Source: Dichomitus squalens LYAD-421 SS1
Lineage: Eukaryota > Basidiomycota > Agaricomycetes > Polyporales > Polyporaceae
Assembly (NCBI RefSeq): GCF_000275845.1
Contig: NW_006766893.1
Span: forward strand, 606,212-623,385
Reading direction: 5' to 3'
Length of the DNA: 17,174 nt
The notes beneath the pieces are model-generated. The model did no database searches, was not told the origin of the DNA, and saw only the letters and a program-made list of their open reading frames with translations. Numbering within the stretch: position 1 is the first letter of the stretch; every line of letters begins with the position of its first letter. The position numbers and the translations under genes are program-made. Positions 9,089-17,115 of the stretch are shown in pieces.

Positions 9089-9388
9089 TTAAGAGTTCCA
9101 CATGAGAGAGAAAGACGAGAGAGGGTTGGCCATGCATGTCTTCGCATCGTGGGCCGCCTCGTCATTGCAACCGCAGTATCGGAAGACGTTGTTCGTGTAA
9201 TGTTTTCCCGGACCAGAGAGGCGGCACAACACATTTGCATATGGTGTCGCGCTTCCTTCAGCGTCGTTCAAAGCCCTCATGACCTCATGGGTGCATTTGT
9301 CTGGCGTTTCGTCTTATGCCGATGTGGCTAGAACCCATGTCAGAAAGGCTCGAATGAAGGTGAAGAGAACGGCTGACAACGTGCGCAT
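9089..9388 (-). pseudogene. Small secreted cysteine-rich protein, interrupted by one stop
   Basis: From ATG 9388 the frame codes for a 24-residue signal peptide (Met-Arg, a hydrophobic core, then WVLATSA). Directly after the predicted cleavage site there is a TAA (9314-9316). The same frame then runs on for 74 residues, DETPDKC to a stop at 9089-9091. The mature part has five cysteines spaced C-X22-C-X16-C-X1-C-X10-C, with YANVLCRLSGPGKHYTNNVF and YCGCNDEAAHDAKTC. That is typical of fungal small secreted proteins, though I cannot name the family. The stop is one C-to-T change from CAA (Gln), a plausible first residue of the mature chain. No intron with acceptable borders would remove it. Either the gene is inactivated, or the stop is a sequence error or is read through. 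The C-terminus may have continued through a further exon. Confidence 0.5.
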
Positions 9389-9476
9389 GGCTGAGCTGCA
9401 ATCAGTGCTGCGACAATGCGGGTGATCTACTCGTATTAGGTCAGCGAAAGGTGGCACTCTCAATGACGATTCATAC

Positions 9477-9947
9477 TCACGCAGAACATACGTAGTCAAT
9501 GATTTCAGTTGGTGGTTTACTGCAATGATAGATACCTGAGATGGAGATGTGGATGTATAACTCGGGAAAGCAAGTTCTCCACTCCAGTACTACTAAGATG
9601 GTGCCGGTGGGCGACTCCCGTGCGAGGCCAAAGTCGGCCTCTCGCAACTGGGTTTTGTCAAGTAATGCATTCCAGAGTGGACCACCTGCTGACTACAGGC
9701 AGCGAGGCCAGAGAAGCACATTGCGGTGCCGCATCAAGATTGCTCTGTCCCCATCGAGCAATTTCGTGGTGAATGGGTTATACGACAGTGAGTTCTTGCA
9801 TGCGGTTAGATCGAGGTTCTGCCAATTGAACTCACCAGCATGATGCTTATTTGACGTTCTAAAATGCATCCGAGTCGTGCGCAGTCCGTCATCTGCAAAA
9901 CAGGAACACACGATGACGCACCTCAGAAAGACGGAACATATTCTCAT
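9477..9947 (-). pseudogene. Protein kinase-like fragment with an in-frame stop
   Basis: One minus-strand frame is open from ATG 9947 to a TGA at 9477-9479 except for a single TAG at 9693-9695. After the TAG it reads LWNALLDKTQLREADFGLAR. This resembles the kinase segment N-x-L-L ... DFG-LAR, the start of the activation loop, although the spacing from Asn to Asp is one residue shorter than usual. The following ILVVLEWRTCFPELY is reminiscent of the VVTLWYRAPEL block of CMGC kinases. Upstream, ILMRHRNVLLW resembles the usual alpha-C/beta-4 region, but the catalytic HRD motif is not visible. I take it as a degraded kinase remnant. The alternative is a chance frame, with ADFGLAR as coincidence. 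It lies just upstream of, and on the same strand as, the decayed secreted-protein gene, and its 5' end reaches the promoter of the gene at 10105. Confidence 0.35.
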
Positions 9948-9962
9948 GTCTCATCCTGAGCG

Positions 9963-9970
9963 TATAAAAA
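9963..9970 (+). promoter_or_regulatory. TATA box of the six-cysteine secreted protein
   Basis: TATAAAAA, 135 bp upstream of the ATG at 10105. A CT/CA-rich leader follows at about 10000-10045. This spacing suits transcription starting around 9990-10000 with a leader of about 100 nt, and suggests a strong, regulated promoter, as is common for secreted fungal proteins. Confidence 0.65.
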
Positions 9971-10104
9971 CCAGCTTGAACGAGGAGGGAGTCCAGCAGC
10001 AGCTCAATCTCTCAGCTCTCAGCCCTCACCCAGCCTCAGCTATAACCAGCAGTAAATTACAAAGTTTTTCGCTCAATGAACCACGCCTGACTACTTACCT
10101 CGCG

Positions 10105-10486
10105 ATGGCAGATTTCATCATGCGCTTCACCGCCCTCGCCAGCATCGTTCTCGCCGCTGCCTCAGCCGGCCTCGTCAACGCCGCGACCCTCGAGCAACGC
10201 CAGCTCGGCTCTTGCTCCAGCTCTTCGCTGGGTCTGCCCCTGCCCCTCTGTGGGGCTGTCTTCGGCGACTGCAGCGGCGCCGGATGCGAGTGCACGGAGC
10301 TCACCTCCCAAATCATCGGCACTATCCCCGGCCTCAGCAACGTCCTTGACATTCTGGACGCCACCGGCCTGGATATTGGGACTCTTGGGGTGAGTACGCG
10401 TGACGTGGTGCAGCAGCGCATTCGAGCAAGGACTGACTTGTCTGCGTTCTGGACAGATCTGCACCACCGGGGGCAGCGTCCTCTGA
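10105..10486 (+). CDS. Small secreted protein with six cysteines
   Basis: Exons 10105-10389 and 10457-10486, separated by a 67-nt intron (GTGAGT ... TGGACAG), giving 104 residues. A second in-frame ATG at 10120 would give 99 and a more compact signal peptide; either start is possible. The hydrophobic leader (FTALASIVLAAASAG) ends near LVNA, residue 26. A short pro-segment TLEQRQ follows and may be trimmed at the Arg. The mature chain has cysteines at residues 37, 49, 56, 61, 63 and 97 (C-X11-C-X6-C-X4-C-X1-C-X33-C), enough for three disulfides. The hydrophobic stretch between the fifth and sixth cysteines contains IIGTIPGLSNVLDILDATG. It lacks the CC doublets of hydrophobins. Splicing brings in the sixth cysteine, which supports the intron. 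Role unknown: a candidate secreted effector or surface protein. A TATA box sits at 9963. Confidence 0.8.
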
Positions 10487-11741
10487 GCAAGAGCATTAAT
10501 CGTGACCGTCGAGTCAAGAGATGCGACCGACGGGTTCTGTAGCCAGCTGACGATGTGGATCTAGTATGTGAACGATTGCGTATGAGTAAGACTGTACAAT
10601 CTGTTGAAATGAAAGGAGATTCGCTCGCAAGAGTTGTCTGTACCTTGTTGGATTACATTCGCGAGTTGCCCGCGTCCAAAGGTATTCCGTATCCTGGTAC
10701 GATCAACTCTCCGGACTCCTCAAACTCGTTGCAGCTTGCGTCCCACGTGGCGGCGCCTGAGCTTCCAAATCTGGAAGGGGCGGTTGACGACCCGGCGACG
10801 CCCAGGCAAACTTGCGGGTCCGAAATGAGTCGTCGGAATGGCTCCATATTATCAATCGCTACGTACGCCACGGGCAAGCCATTTGCCAATGGAGGACCGT
10901 ATGAGCGGTGCAGTGACAGGAAAGGGACACGGTGACTGGTAACAGGGAGAGATGAGCTCAGCTGGCCGCGGGAGTCATGCGTCGGCGGTGAGGCTGGACA
11001 AGGCCATCAATGCGTATTTGGCAAGCTTTGAGCAAGCGAAGGGTGCCCCGCACGTATAGCCCCTCGATGGAGCGGTGCGCCGTCGCATCGGGATTTGTGC
11101 CAGACTCGGACTAGTGTCATTGGTCACGGTGCCGGGTTGTCTCTATCAAACAACCGCTGTAGACGGAAGGTGTATGGTTCTTCTCTGAGCTCGCAGTTGA
11201 GCATCGATTCAGTTGTTGAGCAAATTGCTTGAGTCAATTCCAGACTGACGGACAGATATAGCAGAACGGTTTCCTGTTACATGCAAGTACAAGGAATATG
11301 GCTCAGGAAGGAGCCTGGATAATGGATACAGCGGACTGGAGAACTTTGCGTCTAATCGAATGAACGGAGTAGTGACTATAAATGAGAGAACGTAAGGAGA
11401 TGTCGACGATGGAGCAAATACGATACACGGGAGACGTGGAAGTCAGATAATAGGGATACACGGGGGAGTAGAAAATAGCGATTATAGGGTCCGCTGAATA
11501 AATAGACTCAGGCCTGACCGTGAGCTTGACGATGGATGGTACAAGGGAGACAAGGAGTCGTGTCGGCGTGCGAGCCGACGGGGGTGAAGTATCGCCTAAA
11601 GGGCTAGAAGACATCGATGTCAGCGTGCTGCGTTGTTGCACCACAGCGACCAGAGGTACTTACTTGCATGTATGCTCAGCACAAGTCGGCTCTCAACCGC
11701 TCATCTCAAAATGTGGAGTCGCTTACGGTCGGTCTGCTCAT
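10487..11741. other. Intergenic, no gene supported
   Basis: A plus-strand frame from ATG 10582 to 10935 (117 codons) and an overlapping minus-strand frame without ATG (about 11010-10653) are both open, but neither has a recognisable motif. Around 11600-11735 on the minus strand there are intron-like signals: a GTAAGC near 11729 and a 60-nt GTAAGT...TTCTAG segment. These may belong to the 3' UTR of the gene at 11742-12071 or to an unseen extension of it. Confidence 0.4.
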
Positions 11742-12071
11742 TCAGCTCAGCCAGTCCATCTCAAGCACCGGGCTCGACGACGATGGTGCCGCTTGTGTGG
11801 ACGCGGAAGGGTGCGGAAGAGGGCCTGGACCTGGAGAAAGGTGAATTAGCAACTCAGCACTCGGTACGCACGCCATTGGTTGGGGAGATTATGGCATGTT
11901 ATATAGGCTGCTCTTACCGAGAGTGAAAGCGAGTGTCGGAGCTGCTGTGTCGCTCGAGGGGCTCGCGTAAGAGATGGGCGAAGGGGTGAGGGGGATGGGA
12001 CCGGCCATCGTCATGGGCGCGAGGACGAGCGAGAGAAGGGAGATGAGAACGATAGCGAGGGTGCGGGCCAT
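11742..12071 (-). CDS. Small secreted Ser/Pro-rich protein without cysteines
   Basis: Exons 12071-11918 and 11830-11742 on the minus strand, with an 87-nt intron (GTAAGA ... CTTTCTCCAG), 80 residues. The first 23 residues form a clear signal peptide (MARTLAIVLISLLSLVLAP and then MTMA before the cleavage site). The mature chain begins GPIPLTPSPISYASPSS and is rich in Ser, Pro, Ala and Thr, with no cysteine and no known domain. The intron removes an in-frame stop and continues as GPGPLPHPSASTQAAPSSSS to a TGA at 11742-11744. The acceptor could also be the AG six bases further on, dropping two residues. The start ATG is the one directly before the hydrophobic core. Possible roles are a processed secreted peptide or a cell-wall-associated protein; unknown. 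It is the third secreted-protein locus within 3 kb. Confidence 0.65.
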
Positions 12072-13919
12072 GACTTCAATAGTCGTGCGATTGGGGCAGT
12101 CGATTACTTGCGGAACTGAGGCGACGGGTGCGTGATAGCGGGGAACAAACCGCGATTCAGTAATGAGTGGAAAGGCAGACAGGGAGAAAGTGGGAGAGGC
12201 TGCGAATAGGTAAGGAAGGAAAGACACCATTGCTTCTTGCCTTATGTATTCGCACGACGATGTAGCAAACGACATAGCCTCGGAGCCACAGAACTCAAAA
12301 CAGATACCATCACCGATTCTAGGTCTAGCCATCTCGGAAATCGGGGCATGAGGATGACGCAGGTCGAGAAAAAGGAAACAACTCACGGACGAGTGCAGTT
12401 GCTGCGGCACTCCTGTGTCCCGGATTCCACGAAGGCGAACACGTAGTGGCGCCGTGGCGTCCGTGTGATCCAGCTGCGCTGGTGGGTGCAGCTGTGTCCC
12501 GTATCCAAGCACAGTGGGTAGGTGCGTTTACGAGCTATGCATTGCATAAGCGACCGTCGCGGAGCGTCGGGATCTTGCTTGTACCATCTCGGTATGGAAA
12601 ACGTTCCTTGTGTGGCACAGATCGGGATTGCGGCTGACGGGTTGCGGTTCCGAAGCGCAAACATAGCCCCTAGTAACCCCTGCACGAATGTCGAATAAAT
12701 GCAGCGATGGCAAGAAAGGACAGACTGCAGTAGGCGGATGTGTACAATCAGACTGTGGTCAATGAATGCGAGAAGCTTCTTTGTTACCTGATTCGGACAG
12801 GAGCGGTGCGCGTTGCGAGCCACCGGAAGACATTGCTTGCACCGCCTCAACATCAAGTCTACTGATTCTCACCCACTTTGAGAACAAGGAGGGGTCTTGA
12901 GTGGGGTCGCATCAGTTTCAGGGACGCTGTGATAGCGATGAGCTCTAGAATGGGTAGTCTTGACTCGGGCCGCGCGAAGCGGGGGTACGGGTACGCGCCA
13001 CCTCTCATTGTATCTTGGTCCTCGAGGCGAAGAATGAAAAATTTAACATCACTGCCCGTTGGTACCTCAGTCACAGTACGAGGATGCTCCACAGAAGACG
13101 TTCGAATTGACTCACAAGGGCTCAAGGTGGAGGCAGTGACCCGCGCCCAAGCGAGGGGTCATCTCGAGTCCAGGCATCTGTCGAGTCAGACCACGGTAGT
13201 ACTTACCGCAGCCTGGAGCCGCTGTTCGCATCCCATCCAGCGCAGCACAATCCGGCGCACGACAACGGATAGCATGGAAGAGGGCGGCACTGCGAATGGG
13301 ACTAAGCTGATGTTCGAGCAGGTCACGGCCTCGCTCGCAGGTTCCAGCTTTGCGGAGAAAGCCGCACAGGAATTTGGCGCAATTGTTGGGCGCAATGATC
13401 AACATGCTTCATTCTCCAGTGAAGTGGACAGAGATATATAACTGTGTTCAATGACGCAATCAGTACGGAAGAAATTCATCCTCGTCAGTACCGTTTTGAA
13501 GTTAACTATACGCCACTCACACATACTGGCAGTAGCATGCACGACCGGTCACACAATTCGAGAGGGTGCCCATCAAGGGGAGCTGTGAGCCATCATCTTG
13601 TGATTTCGAGGAAGGCGTTAGGGTTTGGCCGCATTCATGGTGATGACTGCAACGTGTTACGGACCTTCTTCTGTTGCCACCAGCATGAGTGGCCACGTTC
13701 TCTCCATCTTCTCGCACGTGGACAGTTCCATTGCAACGTCGACAAGCACCCTTCACCGGCAACCAGCGGCAGCATCTCTACGGACCGCGCGCAGGGCATT
13801 TCGGCAACTAGACTACACGCCGGGGTGGTGTAAACAGGCAGAACGTGGAGAACAATAAGGAGGCACAGGAAGATGCATCATCGCGATTCGTGACACAGTC
13901 CATCACCATACCTTTCATG
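12072..13919. other. No gene supported
   Basis: A 156-codon minus-strand frame from ATG 12853 to 12383 is cysteine- and arginine-rich but has no signal peptide or motif. Minus-strand pieces at 13395-13186 and 13125-12859 share a frame and are separated by a GTAAGT donor-like site near 13204. They may be exons or decayed coding sequence, but I cannot join them convincingly. A short GGGTACGGGTAC at 12983-12994 repeats the word of the array at 3881-4010. Confidence 0.35.
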
Positions 13920-14843
13920 TCAGAGATCGCAACGACACCCCGTCTCGCGCCATGGCGTTTGTTTGCGCAACCGTTTGACACCTGGCGACGCGATACCACG
14001 GACAATATGAAGCCTCGTTTGCATTGCTTGTCTCTCAAATGCCATGCGAAGCGTTTCTTCGACCATAAGTCGCCCTCGCTCCTTCAGCAGTTCCAGCCTT
14101 GTAGCGACCTTCTCCTCGAGCCTTAGCATACTCGGCAACCGGCCCTACACGTCCATTACATCTAGGATGAACTTGACTTGCTGGGAGCGCAAATGGTCGA
14201 TACAGCATGGAAGGTGTACCAGCACGAGGCTGAAGGCTTCGCCGTGCATATAGAAGACGAGATTCGCTTCGAGATAGACCTCGTGGAAGCCATCGAGGCG
14301 TGAGAGGTTGTGCTACTCTCACGGCCGGTTTTGCACTGAACCGAATGTCGCATGAGAACTTGTACGACATGGCAGTAAGGATCACAGCGGCTCACCCGGA
14401 GAATTTTCAGTTCTGTAATACATCGGCCAAAAGGACTGGGGCACCAAAATCGCAGTAGATCTTTGTCATGTGGCGGACCGTGCGGAGACGTCCAACAGCA
14501 GCGAGGATATGGTCCAAGGAGAGCACGCCGGGCCACCGCGTTGTGCTGTTGCGAAACACAGATGACCTCGAGCGTCTCCGCCGTGCGAGTCTCGGAGATG
14601 AGATTGCGGAGGACGGCGACTCGGAGCGGTTTGTCGAAGACTTGCAGCTCGCCCAACGTGGGTAAGGAGGAGCTGTGTGCTAGGACACCCTTCATCTAGG
14701 ATTGGAACCGGCGCGCAGTTGTCTAACAGGGAGAAAACGTCGCTGGACGAGGTTAGAGGGAGAGAAGGGAGGAGGCTTCCGAGGAGTCGCGAGAGTGGAT
14801 GCGGGAGGAAGAGCTCCAGCAGCTCGTTCAACGCTCCAGCCAA
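13920..14843 (-). pseudogene. Unrecognised fragmented gene
   Basis: Protein-like segments follow one another on the minus strand in different frames. The region 14843-14640 is leucine-rich (LNELLELFLPHPLSRLLGSL). The segment 14660-14530 contains LGELQVFDKPLRVAVLRNLI. From 14514 to 14410 another frame reads DHILAAVGRLRTVRHM and APVLLADVLQN. From 14312 a third frame reads LDGFHEVYLEANLVFYMHGE and continues to LRSQQVKFILDVMDV. There a single TAG (14145-14147) interrupts it, and it runs on in the same frame as a charged, coiled-coil-like segment (LRLEEKVATRLELLKERGRL) to a stop at 13920. An 83-nt GTGAGC...GAGTAG intron at 14395-14313 could join the second-frame part to the last part in frame. The frame changes near 14530 have no intron signal. 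I do not recognise the family. The TAG could derive from TGG by one change. Confidence 0.35.
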
Positions 14844-15794
14844 CGCGTCAGGATAGTGTCAGCAGTCCCTACAGGGAGTGCGTGACTCCGAATTGCGAAG
14901 CGTAGGTTCGACATGGCTAACACATACAGAGTCAGTCGCAGAGCACGCCTCTTGAAGATGTTCACAAAATCTGCCTTTGGAAAGCATGGCGGCTGCAAGG
15001 TCTACGGTTAACCATGGGAATGGGTCTAGGTCAATGACTCATCAGATGCGAACCACGAGACCTTCAGTCTGGCGGCTCTGATAAAGTAGTACCTGATCAA
15101 CAACTGATGATCTGAGAACGCAACGTGTCTGTTCCGTGACATGAGAGCAAGGGCTGCTTTATATCTAATGTAGACGGACCGCTCCCTCGGAAAAAAGCTA
15201 GGCAATCAGACCTCGAAACAGGAAGCGTATATATGGGGTACCTACATCCGTGCGTCATCAGTGATGTTGCAGGCGGAGGACGCCACAGCAAGCATGAGGT
15301 CGTCTCACATCCAATATGTGACGTTTGATATCCAGCGTCGCGTACGATAGCTAAGCTGCAAGGGCCGGTCGCAGTGTGCAGATGGGACAGGATGGCCGCA
15401 GTCTGCGGAACGATTTGTGCCGCTGGCAAAAATGTGCCGGTGCCGGCATATTCCGGCACACTAGTGTACTTAGGTGCGTAGCGGGCGCTAGTTGGACTTC
15501 GTCGCTCTCATCGCCACATTAATGAAGAGGCCAGACAGCCTGAGACTATGTGCTATGTGGTGCATATACGCATACATGCTACCATAACTATGTCCAGATT
15601 CTGGTGCTTCTTATTCCAATTCCCGTAATATTCCGTATGGTCTGCGGGTATTCTCACTGGCCCTCGTGCTCGCAACTTGCCCGCCGCTGTTTTTGACGTA
15701 GATCCAGGTCAGTGCATCGGTTCATGTCATACTGCACACTGCACTAATACAGTTTGGGCGATGGAATATCCTGCTTCCTATTTGACATTCCTTC
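14844..15794. other. Intergenic, no gene seen
   Basis: No recognisable coding sequence on either strand. A minus-strand frame at 15459-15097 starts inside the small palindrome at 15433-15460 and has no motif. The right end is the 3' flank of the hydrolase gene. Confidence 0.4.
15433..15460. repeat. Short GTGCCGG/CCGGCAC palindrome
   Basis: TGTGCCGG (15433-15440) pairs perfectly with CCGGCACA (15453-15460). The 12-nt loop itself starts with the palindrome TGCCGGCA (15441-15448). It is a miniature of the nested word-and-complement layout seen in the larger arrays of this window. Confidence 0.6.
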
Positions 15795-16892
15795 CTATAT
15801 GATCTCGTGCTCTCCAAGTAGAGCGCGCATGGCCTCCTCAGGGTGATCCCAATGAACCTGGTGGAGGACTAGTATAAGGAAAGTCTTGGAATGCTGCTAA
15901 GAGGAGCACCTACGAAGTGGTTTCCTTCCTTTACAATCACGAGCTTAACATTCCGCAGAAGCAGCCCTTTCTCCTTCGCGGCCTCCACCTCCGTGCGCAG
16001 CGTCAACATTGCATGAGAGACTTCGGGCAATGACTTCCCTCCCCAGACGAAGCGTGCCTCTACGTTACACCAGGAGTCGCCAACTACGTCCTCGTCTCCA
16101 GGTACCAGAAGAGCTCTCTCGCGAACATTCGCAAAATGTCCAGTCTGAATGCCAGTGAGCATGATCCTCGAGTCTAGATTGCCATCGGTCTTGAAGGTCA
16201 TTTTCGCGCGTTCCTCCGCGCTTAGAGTGCTGAGCGTCGGGAAAGGGTGCTCGAGTGGTTTCAGAGCGATCGTGTCTAGTGTGTCACCGTGGGGGTAGTA
16301 ACCGCTGATGGCGAGCGCGCGATCCCACATATCGTAAGACGCCGCCCGCTCTTCCAGGGAAAGGCGCGGGTCAAAAGCGCGGGTGTACATGTCGCTGCGT
16401 CTGGGATAGCCCATCACGATGTTTCCGGTGTCTGCCACATTTGCGAGTCATCATCAACCGTCAAATCGATCGTTCAGGGTCTCGCTTACTCACCGAGCAC
16501 GATGACGCGTCTCACGTACTGCGAGAGATCAACATCATTGACAGGGAACTGGGGTGCATACGCTAAGAGTGATGTCGTCCAAAGCGCCCCAAGCGACCAG
16601 CCGGCAACCACAATCCCGCCAGTGTTCAGATCACGCTGCGAAGGTGGTATGTTGTCGCGCTTGACCAAGTCCTCTAGAAAATCGTACACTTCGCGAGCGC
16701 GATCCTTCAGGAAGATGCTAAACTTCTCACGCGCCTGAGCCAGTGCCTCTTCATCGGTGTTTGGTGTAAGCTTTGCGACCATGGCGCGCTCCTCGTCTGT
16801 GTATGGGGTGCTCCCTGGGTAGTCACGCCGATTTAGGAGAACCAGACGTATGTTGTTGCGATGGGCCAAAGGGATGAGTCTCGAGAATGTGC
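15795..16892 (-). CDS. Alpha/beta hydrolase, 5' part missing from the window or disrupted
   Basis: Three 3' exons on the minus strand: 16892-16494, 16431-15914 and 15857-15795, with introns of 62 nt (GTGAGT ... GTGGCAG) and 56 nt (GTAGGT ... CACCAG). They encode 326 visible residues. The joins restore VIVLDTGNIVMGYP and EGNHFVHWDHPEEAMRALL, both expected for the family. The visible part opens GTFSRLIPLAHRNNIRLVLL and NRRDYPGSTPYTDEERAM. The nucleophile elbow GWSLG is at visible residues 98-102 (Ser 100), and the likely catalytic His is in EGNHF near residue 305; the acid residue is not certain. The family hydrolyses esters or amides of unknown natural substrate, probably in the cytosol, since no leader can be judged. 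The first 60-70 residues, with the HG oxyanion motif, should precede residue 1. Upstream there is instead an AG acceptor at 16893 and then the palindromic array. Either the remaining 5' exons lie beyond 17174, or the array has replaced them. Confidence 0.85.
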
Positions 16893-16953
16893 CTGCGATT
16901 TGCATCGCAGTGAGGCGATCAGCGATGTACTTCATCAGGAAAACGTCACGGAC
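16893..16953 (-). other. Putative intron of the hydrolase gene abutting the array
   Basis: The hydrolase coding sequence begins right after a good acceptor (AAATCGCAG). The nearest plausible donor is GTCCGT at 16953, giving a 61-nt intron, typical of this window, with CTGAT and CTCAC branch-like sites. The same GTCCGT donor is used by the first intron of the NTF2-like gene. If this is right, the array begins at the last bases of the preceding exon. If not, the intron is longer and contains the array. Confidence 0.45.
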
Positions 16954-17115
16954 TTGTACAGGTACTTGGGGTACTTGGCCAAGTACCTCAAGTATCCCAA
17001 GTACCTCAAGTACCCCAAGTCCAATGGACTTGGCCAAGTCGGGTGGGTCGACTTGGCCAAGTACCAGGTACTTGGCCAAGTCCTCCAAGTCCCTGTTCAA
17101 GTTCATGCCCAAGTT
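16952..17115. repeat. ACTTG/CAAGT array of nested palindromes
   Basis: Over 164 bp I count six ACTTG and eleven CAAGT words. Four copies of TTGGCCAA mark palindrome centres at 16975, 17030, 17053 and 17072. GGTACTTGGCCAAGTACC (16970-16987) is a perfect 18-bp palindrome. CCAAGTCCA (17015-17023) mirrors 17025-17033 around one base. GACTTGGCCAAGTC (17027-17040) is perfect. 17050-17082 is a perfect 33-bp palindrome with 16-bp arms around one A, each arm itself containing the palindrome ACTTGGCCAAGT. The array is open in one minus and two plus frames. A GGGTCGAC at 17044-17051 also occurs in the array at 3881-4010. No transposase or target duplication is seen, though the right edge is near the window end. 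Confidence 0.9.

Noticed and set aside
10105..10486. Hydrophobin as identity of the six-cysteine secreted protein
   Set aside because: Hydrophobins have eight cysteines with two CC doublets. This protein has six and no doublet.
10582..10935. A 117-codon plus frame from an ATG, and an overlapping open minus frame
   Set aside because: Both look moderately protein-like, but neither has a motif, signal peptide or exon context, and they cannot both be genes.
12383..12853. A 156-codon cysteine-rich minus-strand frame
   Set aside because: No signal peptide, no ordered cysteine pattern and no family resemblance. The length is within chance for this window.
12859..13395. Possible two-exon minus-strand gene around the GTAAGT near 13204
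   Set aside because: No acceptable acceptor joins the two pieces, and the opposite strand is also open and equally protein-like.
13616..13626. Telomere-like GTTAGGGTTTG
   Set aside because: A single TTAGGG unit without tandem copies, inside ordinary sequence, is expected by chance.
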